64,000 nt of DNA. It comes from Verrucomicrobiaceae bacterium (GTDB taxonomy: Bacteria > Verrucomicrobiota > Verrucomicrobiia > Verrucomicrobiales > Verrucomicrobiaceae). This document shows, piece after piece, positions 42,516 to 51,115 of this stretch (position 1 is the stretch's first letter; each line of letters starts with the position of its first letter). The notes beneath the pieces were generated by a model. It searched no databases. It had not been told where the DNA came from and was given only the letters and a program-made list of their open reading frames with translations. The position numbers were made by a program, and so were the translations under genes. Location: NCBI GenBank assembly GCA_016713245.1, contig JADJPM010000004.1:1302001-1366000 (forward strand), written 5' to 3'.

Positions 42516-44249
42516 TCACTTCAGCTTCTCAATCGGGATCACCGCCATCTCGGCGCTATTGTGATTGCCGCCCCGGCCGCCATTGTTGGAAAAGCCGATG
42601 TAAAGCCTGCCCTCGTGCTCGGTGGCGCAGGGATAGCTGAGAGCGGCTTTCGGATTCGATTCGCCAGAACCGCTGTGCTCGGCATGGCGGATGACGAAGA
42701 CCTTGCTGAAGACTTCGTTGCCCGGTTCGCTGATCGCGATGGTGAGCGGGAAGCGTTTGCCGCCGTTGTTCGCGGCATTCGTGCACACGAGGTAGCGGCG
42801 TCCATTGCTGAGTAGGCCCGCTGTGGGCTTGCTGGTGGTCATGGGCAGGTTGCTTTCGCCCATCGTGGTCCAGGTGCGGCCATAATCGGTGCTCTTCGAG
42901 ATCAAAGCGAGCGGCTTGCCGCCATAGCGGGCGATGTTGAGCACGTTTGGGCCGTCCACGATGATCGACGACTCGCCCCACATTTTGATGCCTTCGTGCA
43001 CCGGAATGCCGACGAAGTCCCACTTCGTGAAATCATCCCCATGGCTGATCGCGACCGCCGCGGGAAAGACGCCGGTGTTCGAGTAAGGCCCCGCGCTGAT
43101 GCCTGCCATGATCCAATTCCCATCGCTCATCTTCACCGGCTGATTCAGCGCCCAAAAGCCGTTTTCGAGCACCACGCCATGCTTGATCCATTCGCCCGTC
43201 GCTTCATCAAGCGAGTAAGCCCGCGTGTGGATGCGCTCCATGTGGTTGTAGTAGGCTCCGTGGAAGGCCCAAAGCTTGCCGCCATGCGAGACGAAGACAC
43301 CATGACTCACCGCGAGATTTTCTTCCAATCCCGCGTCGATCACACGCAGCTCGCCCCACATTTTGCCGCCATCCTCGCTCACGCGATACTGCGCCTCCTC
43401 CGTCACCGTGTTCTCCGCGCCCTTGTTGTGGCCGATGGAGGCGTAGAGCCTGCCCTTGTGCCAGCAAAGGCCCACGCCGTGCAGAAAAGTGTATCCATCC
43501 GCTGCCTTGTCCCACTTCTTGATGACGTGAAACTCGACGCCATCGAGCACGGGCAAGTCTTTGTCCTCAGCGAGCTTCTTTGAGGCATCCCAAAGCGGAA
43601 AATCGGCCGTTTTCGCCTTTGGCAGATCATGCGTGGCCGCGACGGGCTGGTATGGAAGATCATGTAGCGCTTGCGGCTCAATTCGCACCTCATCGAGTGC
43701 CCCGAGGAAAGTCTGTCGAACTCTTCCATCGTCAAAAATGCCACCGAGCGTGATCGGAGCCTCCGTGGCCGGAATCGGCTTCTTGAGCTTCGTTTCGCCC
43801 ACGAGCCTTCCATTCAGATAGAGCGTCGCTTTCGCCGAATCGACCACCAAAGCCGCAAAATGCCACGAACCGGCCTTCAGCGGCTCCGCACACGAAATCG
43901 TGCTCCAGCCGCCTTGCTGCAAATAAGCCTTCAAATGCCCGTCCGGCTCGATGAGCAGGCTCCACTCCCGTTCGCCGCGCGAATAGCGATTTTTGCCGAT
44001 CAACATCTGCTGCCCGCCCTCCAGCGCATACGGATTAAACCAAAGCGAGACCGTGAACGAACCCGTGGCGAGCTTCGCACTGTCTTTCAGCTCGATTAAT
44101 GAGCCTCCATCGAGCACCAAACTCCGCGCTGAGGCTCCAGCGGCCGATTTGGCAGTGCCGCGAACGATCAATGAATCGGTGACGCCATCCAGTGGCCAGG
44201 TGACTGCGAGTGCTGAAGAGGCGAAAGCGAAGAAGAGAAGTGATCTCAT
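42516..44249 (-). CDS. Exported LamG-sialidase-like protein
   Basis: ATG 44249 opens a signal peptide (MRSLLFFAFASSALA) and a 577-residue protein. Residues about 20-210 form a LamG/concanavalin-like domain (FTVSLWFNPYALEGGQQMLIG, WHFAALVVDSAKATLYLNG, GALDEVRIEPQAL). Residues about 235-577 look like a six-bladed sialidase/exo-glycosidase propeller with Asp-box-like repeats (VSEDGGKMWGELRV, STDYGRTWTTMGE). It probably binds and cleaves a glycan outside the cell. It is 23 bases downstream of the 1317-residue gene on the same strand. The start of the open frame at 44993 lies inside that gene and is ignored. Confidence 0.8.
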   Translation of the reverse strand: MRSLLFFAFASSALAVTWPLDGVTDSLIVRGTAKSAAGASARSLVLDGGSLIELKDSAKLATGSFTVSLWFNPYALEGGQQMLIGKNRYSRGEREWSLLIEPDGHLKAYLQQGGWSTISCAEPLKAGSWHFAALVVDSAKATLYLNGRLVGETKLKKPIPATEAPITLGGIFDDGRVRQTFLGALDEVRIEPQALHDLPYQPVAATHDLPKAKTADFPLWDASKKLAEDKDLPVLDGVEFHVIKKWDKAADGYTFLHGVGLCWHKGRLYASIGHNKGAENTVTEEAQYRVSEDGGKMWGELRVIDAGLEENLAVSHGVFVSHGGKLWAFHGAYYNHMERIHTRAYSLDEATGEWIKHGVVLENGFWALNQPVKMSDGNWIMAGISAGPYSNTGVFPAAVAISHGDDFTKWDFVGIPVHEGIKMWGESSIIVDGPNVLNIARYGGKPLALISKSTDYGRTWTTMGESNLPMTTSKPTAGLLSNGRRYLVCTNAANNGGKRFPLTIAISEPGNEVFSKVFVIRHAEHSGSGESNPKAALSYPCATEHEGRLYIGFSNNGGRGGNHNSAEMAVIPIEKLK

Positions 44250-44272
44250 AGGTTTGGGCGGCTCTGAAATCC

Positions 44273-47200
44273 TCACTCTACCTTCATCGCCCCATTCATG
44301 ACCATCCAGTGGCCGGGGAAGGTGCACAGATAGGGATACTCGCCTTTTTCCTTCGGTGCGGTGATGTGGATGACGAACTCGCCCTTCGGATTCGTCATGT
44401 CGGTGTAGGCGATGACGTCGTCGCTGTCGGGGACGTAGTGCTTTTGCATGCCTTGCGGGTCGGTGATCATGAGATTGCACTTCTCGCCGAGTTTTTGCAG
44501 CGAGCCGGGCTTCGCGAGCAGCCAGTTGTGCGGCACGACATCGGGGTTCTCGAAGCGAATGGTGAGTTTTTCGCCTGCTTTGGCCAAAAGTTGCTTTTGG
44601 ACGAATTGCAGGCCCAAAGCGGCTTCGACGACGATTTCGCGTCCAGGCTCGCCTTGGGCCCACGGGTTCGGTTTGGCCGGTTTGGGGGCTTCGAGGCCGA
44701 TTTGGGCCGCGTGGTTCGTTTTGGCGATCTTTGTGTAGCCGGGGAAATCGGTGAACGGCTCGGCCAAAGCATGCGCGGTCATGAAAACGTCGTGCCCAGT
44801 GCTCACGCGGACGTGAATCTGGCTGGCGGTGACGATCTGCGGGATTTCGAGGAAGAGCGCCTTGCCGCCATCGAGCTTTTGCACGCTGCGCACCTCCAAC
44901 GGATCGTGGCCGGGCGTGTCGGCATACTTCACGGAATACTCCGGCGAGCCGTATTGCGGCCCGTATTTGTAGTTCCAGCATTGCGCGAAGCACGTCGCGG
45001 CATCCGCGTCCTTCACCGGTTGGTTGAAGCGGAGGAGCACGCCGTTGTCGCGAGCCTCAAACGCCACCGGCACCGGTTTGTCGCCGCCGGTGAAGCGCAC
45101 GCGTTGGAAGCAGCCGTCCTTCGGCGTGTAAGTGCCCCAGCCCTGCATGCCATTCACATAAAGATGTCCGTCCTTCGGATTGAATCGAGCACACTGCGGC
45201 CCCGAGTCGAAATTCCCGCTGATTTTGACCGCCGCCGCCTGCCAGCGACCTTTCACCTGCTGCCGCATGACCAACCAAGCACTGCCACCGCCCGAGGAGA
45301 GGTGGATCAAGTTGTTGTCGCCCTTCAGCGCGGCCCAAGAGTGTGGTGCAGTCGTCCCGACTGCGTCTGGAATAAAGACCTGCGAGCTCGCCGAGTTATC
45401 CTCACCACGCGGCAGATACATCAGCACCGGCTCCGGCGGCTTCCCCTCCTTCGGCCCACCCGCGCCAAAGTGAGCGCCGAGATTCTGATCGAGCTCGATC
45501 TGGCAAATCGACGTCGCAGGTGTCCAATCGCCTTCTTGCACGCTCGTCGTGACAAATCGGCCATCGGGCGAGAGACCGAGGCCATTCGGATTGCGGAAGC
45601 CAGTGGCGAGGACTTGAAGTGATGCGGGCACTCCTGCCCGCAATGAAGCGCTTTCGGCGGGCAAGAGTGCCCGCCCCACTTCAATCCGGCAAACACCCTG
45701 ATTCCCCGATGCGAAATACCATCGTCCTTCTTTGTCCGCTTCCAGCCCCACGATGAAATCATGACCGCCCGGCGAGGTCTGCATTTCATTCGTCACGCAC
45801 TCATAAAAGTCCGCTTCGTCATCGCCATTGAGGTCATGCAAGCAGGTGATCTGATCGCGACCGAGCACGTAGAGCTTGTCCTTCACGATCTTCATCCCCA
45901 GCGGCTGATGCAGCCCCGTAGCGAAACGTTTCCAACGCAGCTTCTCCAGCTTCTCGTCGATGCCCCTCACCAGCCAAACCTCGCCCGTCATCGTGGCGAC
46001 AGCAGCGGTGCCATCGCTGAAGAAATCATGCGCCGTGATGAAGAACAGCGTGCCATGCGGATTCTCGAACGGGATCGTGATGCGATCTGTGGCAAAGGGC
46101 GCTTGCGTGCCAAGTTCGCCTTTGGTTTCGATCCATCGGGGCCATTGGGCGGGGCCTGGTGCGGGTAGCGGCGTTTCGGTGGTGACAATATTGACCTCAT
46201 TGAGGCGACGGAAAAAGCCACGGTAGGTGCCGGTGAGCTTCTTTTCGTCTTTCGAGGTTACTTTGCCATTCATCGGCGCACCGGCCATGAAGCCGTGGCG
46301 GTTATCGTTGAGCTTGATGAAGCCTCCCGACCATTCCAAACGCCACGCCATGCGTTCAGGATCAAAAACAGCCGCTTTGTCCTCAAAGCGCACGCAGACC
46401 GCCTTCGGAATCGTCAAACCTGCTCCTTTGAAAACCCCGCTGAACACACTCCCCAGATCACTCGCGGCCCAGCGGCCATCCTTCCACGTCACCTGGTCGT
46501 TTTGATTGCCCCAGTGGCCTTGCTGGCCGCCGTCCATGCCGGGGAAGGGCGGGATGAGCGCGGGGAGAGGCTTCTGCTTCATGAAGTGCAGCGCCTGCTT
46601 GCCGTAGAAGTCGAAGACGCGCTCGCGATTCACGAACTCCTGCCAGTGCTGGTTGTCGGCTTTGTTGAGCGGTGGAAGGTCGGGGGTGAACTCGGCGGCT
46701 TTCGGCGCGGGTGGCGGGAGGAGATCGCTAAGGTTGTCGAAGTCCCACAAGCCAAGCGTGTTATCCATGCGCAGTCGCGGCGAGTTGCCTTTGCGCGGCT
46801 TCATCACGCCGCGTGAGAGGCGCACATCATCGAGAATGCCATCGCAGCCGATGCCGCCCTCGACGAGCCGGCCGAAGGCCAGACGTAGATCGGACTTTCC
46901 AGTCCGATTCGGATTGGGAACGGACTGGAAAGTCCGTTCTACGGTGGCGACCTGCTTCCCATCCACCCACAGCACGACGCCCTTCTCATCGACGCTCGCG
47001 AGCAAGTCGTGCCACTTCCCGTCGCACACATCGACCTTCGAATCGTAGTCGCCGCCGCGTCCGGGCATGTAGAGCGCCAGCGTGCCGCGACCCGCGTGCG
47101 TGTAGAGTTCCCAATGCGTGGCCGAGGACTTCATCTCGGACGCGACGAGGATGTTGTAGCCCTTTTTGCCATCCAGCTTCGCGCGACACTCCACCGTGAA

Positions 47201-48226
47201 CGGCAGCTTCGCATACTCCGCATCGCCATCGACCACCCAGCCACCCTTCAGCGCCTTTCCAAACTCCTCGCTCAAGGAGGCCACGGTCTCCGCTTTGCTG
47301 ACCTCTGACTTCTGACTTCTGACCTCTGACTTCTCACGCCACGTCCGATACTTCGGCTTCTCACCCGGCTTCGCATCATCGAGCTGCGGCACGAGCCACC
47401 TCAAGCCGTCGAGGTTGTCGAGCAAGCGGCCTTCGGCGTCCTCTTCGGTGTGATTCAGAATCCCAATCGGGCCGCTGTAGCCACTGGCGCGGATCTGGCG
47501 CAGCACTTTCACATCCTGTGTGCCGACGCCAAGCGGGAGGATTTTGCGGCCCTTCGTATCACCCGCGATGTCCATGCCGTTGAGGTTGAGGCAGAGCAGA
47601 TGTGGCTTCATCGCTTCGATGGCCTTCGGTAGGCGGTCGAGGTGGCTGTGGCCGTGGTGCAGGTTGTAAATGATGCCGATGTTGTCGGTGGCGTGGTTCT
47701 TTTTGAGGTACTCGCACACCGCGACCATGTTCTCCGGCTCACCGCCCCAGCCGCCGTGATTGTAGATGCCCACCTGGCTGCCGATGACCTTGGCTTTGGC
47801 CAAAATGGGCAGCAGACCTTCTGCGGCAGATTTGACCTGAGCTTCCTGCGTTTCGCCCGAACCCTTCATCATGATCCAGAGCTGCGGATGGAGCTTGTAT
47901 TTCTCGAACAAACGGAACGCCTCGTCATGCGCCCCCCAGAAGGCGAACATCTCGATGCCGTGTTTTTGATAGGCGAGGATCTCCCGCTCAAACTCCGCCA
48001 CATGCTCCTGCCGCCAATCGTAGGCGATTTTTTTGATGCCCATCTTCGCGACCATCTCCGCGCGGGCCTCCGGTGAGCGTTTCGCTGCATCAAAGGGGAC
48101 GATGCACCACGCGGCGAGGTTTTGTTTGTCGAAGAGGTCCGCAGCATTGAGTGGGCCTACGGAACACACGGAATACACGGAAAGGATCAGAAGCCAGAGA
48201 GGGCGAAGAAGAGGATTGGGAGTCAT
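44273..48226 (-). CDS. Exported multidomain protein: TIM barrel, LamG, beta-propeller, azurin-like cupredoxin
   Basis: The 1317-residue protein has a signal peptide encoded inside an interspersed repeat. Residues about 35-290 are a sugar-phosphate-isomerase-like TIM barrel (GIKKIAYDWRQEHV, GGWGGEPENMVAVCEYL, IGIIYNLHHGHSHLDRLP). Next is a LamG-type module (about 320-510). After a DUF-type segment comes a PVC-type sorbosone-dehydrogenase-like propeller (about 740-1150; LATGFRNPNGLGLSPDGRF, LPRGEDNSASSQVF). The C-terminus is a cupredoxin with HNWLL and Cys1301, His1306, Met1310, which is exact azurin ligand spacing. A soluble oxidoreductase reporting to a copper electron acceptor is a reasonable inference. 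Two palindromic elements and a 7-mer array lie in frame inside the gene. Confidence 0.85.
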   Translation of the reverse strand: MTPNPLLRPLWLLILSVYSVCSVGPLNAADLFDKQNLAAWCIVPFDAAKRSPEARAEMVAKMGIKKIAYDWRQEHVAEFEREILAYQKHGIEMFAFWGAHDEAFRLFEKYKLHPQLWIMMKGSGETQEAQVKSAAEGLLPILAKAKVIGSQVGIYNHGGWGGEPENMVAVCEYLKKNHATDNIGIIYNLHHGHSHLDRLPKAIEAMKPHLLCLNLNGMDIAGDTKGRKILPLGVGTQDVKVLRQIRASGYSGPIGILNHTEEDAEGRLLDNLDGLRWLVPQLDDAKPGEKPKYRTWREKSEVRSQKSEVSKAETVASLSEEFGKALKGGWVVDGDAEYAKLPFTVECRAKLDGKKGYNILVASEMKSSATHWELYTHAGRGTLALYMPGRGGDYDSKVDVCDGKWHDLLASVDEKGVVLWVDGKQVATVERTFQSVPNPNRTGKSDLRLAFGRLVEGGIGCDGILDDVRLSRGVMKPRKGNSPRLRMDNTLGLWDFDNLSDLLPPPAPKAAEFTPDLPPLNKADNQHWQEFVNRERVFDFYGKQALHFMKQKPLPALIPPFPGMDGGQQGHWGNQNDQVTWKDGRWAASDLGSVFSGVFKGAGLTIPKAVCVRFEDKAAVFDPERMAWRLEWSGGFIKLNDNRHGFMAGAPMNGKVTSKDEKKLTGTYRGFFRRLNEVNIVTTETPLPAPGPAQWPRWIETKGELGTQAPFATDRITIPFENPHGTLFFITAHDFFSDGTAAVATMTGEVWLVRGIDEKLEKLRWKRFATGLHQPLGMKIVKDKLYVLGRDQITCLHDLNGDDEADFYECVTNEMQTSPGGHDFIVGLEADKEGRWYFASGNQGVCRIEVGRALLPAESASLRAGVPASLQVLATGFRNPNGLGLSPDGRFVTTSVQEGDWTPATSICQIELDQNLGAHFGAGGPKEGKPPEPVLMYLPRGEDNSASSQVFIPDAVGTTAPHSWAALKGDNNLIHLSSGGGSAWLVMRQQVKGRWQAAAVKISGNFDSGPQCARFNPKDGHLYVNGMQGWGTYTPKDGCFQRVRFTGGDKPVPVAFEARDNGVLLRFNQPVKDADAATCFAQCWNYKYGPQYGSPEYSVKYADTPGHDPLEVRSVQKLDGGKALFLEIPQIVTASQIHVRVSTGHDVFMTAHALAEPFTDFPGYTKIAKTNHAAQIGLEAPKPAKPNPWAQGEPGREIVVEAALGLQFVQKQLLAKAGEKLTIRFENPDVVPHNWLLAKPGSLQKLGEKCNLMITDPQGMQKHYVPDSDDVIAYTDMTNPKGEFVIHITAPKEKGEYPYLCTFPGHWMVMNGAMKVE
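45614..45684. repeat. In-frame palindromic element inside the multidomain gene (propeller)
   Basis: Arms at 45614-45641 and 45656-45684 pair almost completely (TTGAAGTG outer, GCGGGCACTC/GAGTGCCCGC inner). It encodes part of the propeller (VGRALLPAESASLRAGVPAS) without breaking the frame. The encoded residues look unlike the surrounding domain. Confidence 0.75.
46884..46943. repeat. In-frame palindromic element inside the multidomain gene (LamG region)
   Basis: Arms 46884-46906 and 46921-46943 pair over 23 bases with one mismatch (CGGACTTTCCAGTCCG core). The whole unit is 60 bases, exactly 20 codons, and reads in frame as a loop (VERTFQSVPNPNRTGKSDLR) in the LamG module. Confidence 0.8.
47298..47332. 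repeat. Five tandem 7-mers (CTGACYT) in coding sequence
   Basis: Five copies of CTGACTT or CTGACCT in a row encode a charged linker (KSEVRSQKSEVSKA) between the TIM barrel and the LamG module. Because 7 is not a multiple of 3, copy-number change would shift the frame. Confidence 0.8.
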
Positions 48227-48265
48227 AAAATCAGTTTTCCGAGTGTTCCGTGTATTCCGTAGGCC
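48154..48265. repeat. 112-bp palindrome-bounded repeat, copy 1 (encodes a signal peptide)
   Basis: The ends are long inverted repeats (GGCCTACGGAACACACGGAA... against ...TTCCGTGTATTCCGTAGGCC). The unit recurs at 48682-48792. The minus strand of its interior carries the ATG and hydrophobic core of the signal peptide of the 1317-residue protein (48226 down to about 48155). Confidence 0.85.
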
Positions 48266-48266
48266 A

Positions 48267-48668
48267 TCAAGCCGGACCGCAATAGCCGTCGAGATTCACA
48301 AATCGCTCGATTTGGATTTTGGGATGGTGACCGAAGTTGATGAGCAGGCCAAGCTGCATGCCAGTGGCTTGCAGGTAATTGATGATCTGCGCTCGATGTT
48401 CATCCGTGAGATGGGAGACGGCTTTGAGTTCGAGGATGATCTTGCCGAAACAGACGATATCCGGGATGAAGGTATGCTTCAGCCGCCGACCTTTGTAGAG
48501 CAGCGGAAATTGGCTTTGGGCATCAAAAGGGATGCCTAGCAGCTCGAGTTCGGCCTCCAGACACTCCTGATAGATGGGTTCGGTGAAGCCGCAGCCTTTG
48601 AGCTTATAGACCTCAAAGCAAGCACCGCGGATGCGGTAGGATTCGTCGGGGTAGATGAGTTTGCTCAT
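48267..48668 (-). CDS. GxxExxY protein (PD-(D/E)XK nuclease-like)
   Basis: ATG 48668 gives 133 residues. The defining GCGFTEPIYQECLEAEL (GxxExxY) is followed by the nuclease-like core FIPDIVCFGKIILELKAV (Asp, then ELK) and a C-terminal LGLLINFG. This family is very abundant, often in many copies, in Verrucomicrobia and related genomes, and belongs to the PD-(D/E)XK superfamily; its biological role is unknown. It sits precisely between two direct copies of the 112-bp repeat, starting 14 bases from one and ending 2 bases from the other. That suggests it arrived or duplicated together with them. Confidence 0.88.
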   Translation of the reverse strand: MSKLIYPDESYRIRGACFEVYKLKGCGFTEPIYQECLEAELELLGIPFDAQSQFPLLYKGRRLKHTFIPDIVCFGKIILELKAVSHLTDEHRAQIINYLQATGMQLGLLINFGHHPKIQIERFVNLDGYCGPA

Positions 48669-48681
48669 AACGAGTTGGGGT

Positions 48682-48792
48682 GGCCTACGGAACACACGGA
48701 ATACACGGAAAGGATCAGAAGCCAGAGAGGGTGAAGAAGAGGATTGGGAGTCATAAAATCAGTTTTCCGTTTGTTCCGTGTATTCCGTAGGC
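48682..48792. repeat. 112-bp palindrome-bounded repeat, copy 2
   Basis: This matches 48154-48265 with only a few differences. Its minus strand also reads as an ATG followed by the same hydrophobic signal-like sequence, but here the frame soon ends in the following intergenic and GxxExxY region (HPNSL then stop), so it encodes nothing. It lies just downstream of the DUF6807 gene stop at 48795. Confidence 0.85.
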
Positions 48793-48794
48793 AG

Positions 48795-49745
48795 TCACTT
48801 CGCATAGCTCTTCCACTGCGCTTCGAGCCACTTCGCATCTGGTTTGCCATCGAAAACAAGAAGGCGGTATTTGGACACATACGGCTTTTCAGGCTCGATG
48901 GCCCAATCACCATCCTGCGAAGGTGCCACGCAGAGCTGCGGGTTCTTCGGATTCAACCGTAGCGGCTGCGGGAAGTGGAAATTCGACGGATGAATGAGCA
49001 CCGTGATGCCGGTGGGCATGCCATCGACCTCGCCGCCGAGGTGAACCCATTTCGCTTTGCTGTTGTCGCCCGCTTTGCGGTCGTGACCTTCGCTCGTGAG
49101 CATGGTGACGTCATCGATGGCGTTCCAAAGCGGGTTCCCACGCACGCCGAGACCGCCGTAGTGGTATTTGGGCAGTTTGAGCGCCTTTTCGCCCGCGCAG
49201 GTCTGCGTGCTCGTGAGGTCGATGACGTTCGCGAGCGTGCCATCGAGCGTCTTTTGCGACACCTGCACCTCCCAGGTCTCGTTCAGCACTTTTTCATCCG
49301 GTGTGTGGCTGTGATCGAGAAACACATGCCGGCTCACGAAACCGCCCGCAGGGCCATTCCAGACCTTCTCCAGCTTCTCAAAGCGCACCTCGGCCGTGAT
49401 CTTGCCATCCTTGCCCATGTTCCAGAAATCGGGATGCGAGTCGCCAAACTCCGTCTTCGTCCATCCGATCCACACGCCGCGCTGCCACGGATGATCCGGC
49501 TGATGATTGCCCGTGACGAGTTTGCCGCTCGGCGAGAAGATCGGGTGCAGATGGGCGCCATGAGCGAAATGCTCCGCCACTCCTTCCGGCAGCTTGCCGG
49601 GCTGCATTTGGTAATCACAGACGGTTTTGCCGCTGATGGCAAAGCGGACGACAGAACCGGATTTTTCGGCGGTGATGTCTGCGGAGCGGACGGGAGGGAC
49701 TGAAAGGACAAAAAGGACGGAAGCGACGATGGAGGGCAGTTTCAT
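48795..49745 (-). CDS. Exported DUF6807 (PmoA-like) protein
   Basis: The 316-residue protein has a signal peptide (SIVASVLFVLSVPPVRS) and the family landmarks AHGAHLHPIFSPSGKLVT, NHQPDHPWQRGVWIGWTKTEFG, HYGGLGVRGNPLW and WVHLGGEVDGMPTGI. DUF6807 proteins are annotated as methane-oxygenase PmoA by old similarity, but they are not membrane methane monooxygenases. They occur in PVC bacteria beside sugar-related exported proteins. The His-rich motif (NHQPDHPWQRG) may bind metal. It is followed on the same strand by GxxExxY and the multidomain gene. Confidence 0.8.
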   Translation of the reverse strand: MKLPSIVASVLFVLSVPPVRSADITAEKSGSVVRFAISGKTVCDYQMQPGKLPEGVAEHFAHGAHLHPIFSPSGKLVTGNHQPDHPWQRGVWIGWTKTEFGDSHPDFWNMGKDGKITAEVRFEKLEKVWNGPAGGFVSRHVFLDHSHTPDEKVLNETWEVQVSQKTLDGTLANVIDLTSTQTCAGEKALKLPKYHYGGLGVRGNPLWNAIDDVTMLTSEGHDRKAGDNSKAKWVHLGGEVDGMPTGITVLIHPSNFHFPQPLRLNPKNPQLCVAPSQDGDWAIEPEKPYVSKYRLLVFDGKPDAKWLEAQWKSYAK

Positions 49746-49795
49746 GATGGTGGAACGGCGGTGAGGAGAACAAACTGGCGTGAGGCCAAAGAAAA

Positions 49796-49823
49796 GCGGC
49801 AGGCTTTTGGGGCCTGCCGCTTT
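49796..49823 (-). terminator. Rho-independent terminator after the DUF1501 gene
   Basis: A strong hairpin (GCGGCAGGC/GCCTGCCGC, 7-base loop) begins about 20 bases past the DUF1501 stop at 49844. On the minus strand the stem is followed by TTTTCTTT. Confidence 0.7.
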
Positions 49824-49843
49824 GAGAGATGAGGTTTTTGGGA

Positions 49844-51115
49844 TCAGCCGAAGATCTGTGTCACCGGCTTGCCCTTGTCCACGACGGTGAAGGGGCGCTT
49901 CGAGGGGCTGTAGAGGACGGTGTCCATCGGTAGGCCGAGAGCGTAGGCGATGGTGGCGTTGAAATCAGGCACGCTGACGGCTCCATCGGCGACTTTGTGA
50001 CCGTTTTCATCGGTGGCACCCCAAACCTGGCCACCACGCACGCCGCCGCCGGCGAGGACGCAGCTAAAGCCGGGGGCGTGATGATCGCGGCCATCGTTGG
50101 CATTGATCTCGGGGGTGCGACCAAACTCGGTGGCGAGCACGACGAGCGTTTCCTGGAGGAGGCCGCGGGATTCGAGATCCTGCAAAAGGGTGCTCAAAGC
50201 GGCATCGAGCTCATCGGCGAGCTCGGGCACGCGGGTGAAGTTCGCATTGTGCGTGTCCCAGGAGCCAAACGTGACCTCGACATGGCGCACGCCATGCTCG
50301 ACGAGGCGGCGGGCGAGGAGGCAGCCCTGGCCGAAGCGGTCGCGGCCATACTTTTCGCGGAGTTTGTTGTCCTCGGCGTCGAGGTCGAAGGCCTTCAGCT
50401 CCTCGCTCTTCATCATCTTGATGGCGTCGTCATACATGTCGCTGTAGGCGCGGACGTTTTTGACGTTGTAGGTGGCGGCGAATTGGGCGTCGAGCTGCTT
50501 GGCCACTTGGAGGCGGTCGAGCATGCGGCCTTCGGTGAACCAGGAATTGGTGCGGACATTGGCGATGCCGGTCTCGGGATCATTGATCATGAGGGGGGCG
50601 AATTTGGCCTCAAAGAAGCCCGCACCGGGATGGCGGCTGTCATTGCCGATCATGACGGAGCCGGGCAGGGTGGGATTGCCGCGGCCTTGGAATTTTTCGA
50701 GCCAGGCCCCCATGCTGGGGTGCTTGATGCTGCTGCGCATGGTGTAGCTGGTGCGCTGGTAATACTGACCCTGCTCGTGGGCACCCTGAGTGGAGTTCAT
50801 CCCGCGAAGGATGGCGATTTTATCGGCCTGACGGGCCATGAGCGGGAGGTTTTCGCTGAGGCGGATGCCATCGACGTTGGTGTTGATGGTTTTGGTGAGG
50901 CCCATCACGTCTTTGTTGTCCGGCTTGGGGTCCCAGGTGTCGAGGTGGGACATGCCGCCGGTCATGTAGAGGTAGATCACATTGCGAGCGGTGGCGGCCT
51001 GCTTCAGGGGGGAGGTGCCGAGGCCGGGTGCGGCGATCACGCGGGAGGCGGTGACGCCGAGGAAAGTGCTCGCGGCCGTGGTGATAAAGTGGCGACGGGA
51101 GAGGTCGGTGCTCAT
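49844..51115 (-). CDS. DUF1501 family protein, Tat-exported
   Basis: The 423-residue protein has a Tat signal (SRRHFITTAASTFLGVTASR) and the DUF1501 core (YLYMTGGMSHLDTWDPKP, HPSMGAWLEKFQGRG, LVVLATEFGRTPEINAN, DHHAPGFSCVLAGGGVRGG). In PVC genomes this shorter subtype normally follows a PSD1 cytochrome gene. Here no such gene adjoins it: it is monocistronic, with its own terminator, and is divergent from the J-domain gene. Confidence 0.9.
   Translation of the reverse strand: MSTDLSRRHFITTAASTFLGVTASRVIAAPGLGTSPLKQAATARNVIYLYMTGGMSHLDTWDPKPDNKDVMGLTKTINTNVDGIRLSENLPLMARQADKIAILRGMNSTQGAHEQGQYYQRTSYTMRSSIKHPSMGAWLEKFQGRGNPTLPGSVMIGNDSRHPGAGFFEAKFAPLMINDPETGIANVRTNSWFTEGRMLDRLQVAKQLDAQFAATYNVKNVRAYSDMYDDAIKMMKSEELKAFDLDAEDNKLREKYGRDRFGQGCLLARRLVEHGVRHVEVTFGSWDTHNANFTRVPELADELDAALSTLLQDLESRGLLQETLVVLATEFGRTPEINANDGRDHHAPGFSCVLAGGGVRGGQVWGATDENGHKVADGAVSVPDFNATIAYALGLPMDTVLYSPSKRPFTVVDKGKPVTQIFG

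Noticed and set aside
48682..48913. A short minus-strand ORF starting with the repeat-encoded signal peptide (copy 2)
   Set aside because: It stops soon after the signal-like sequence and overlaps the DUF6807 gene; there is no mature protein.
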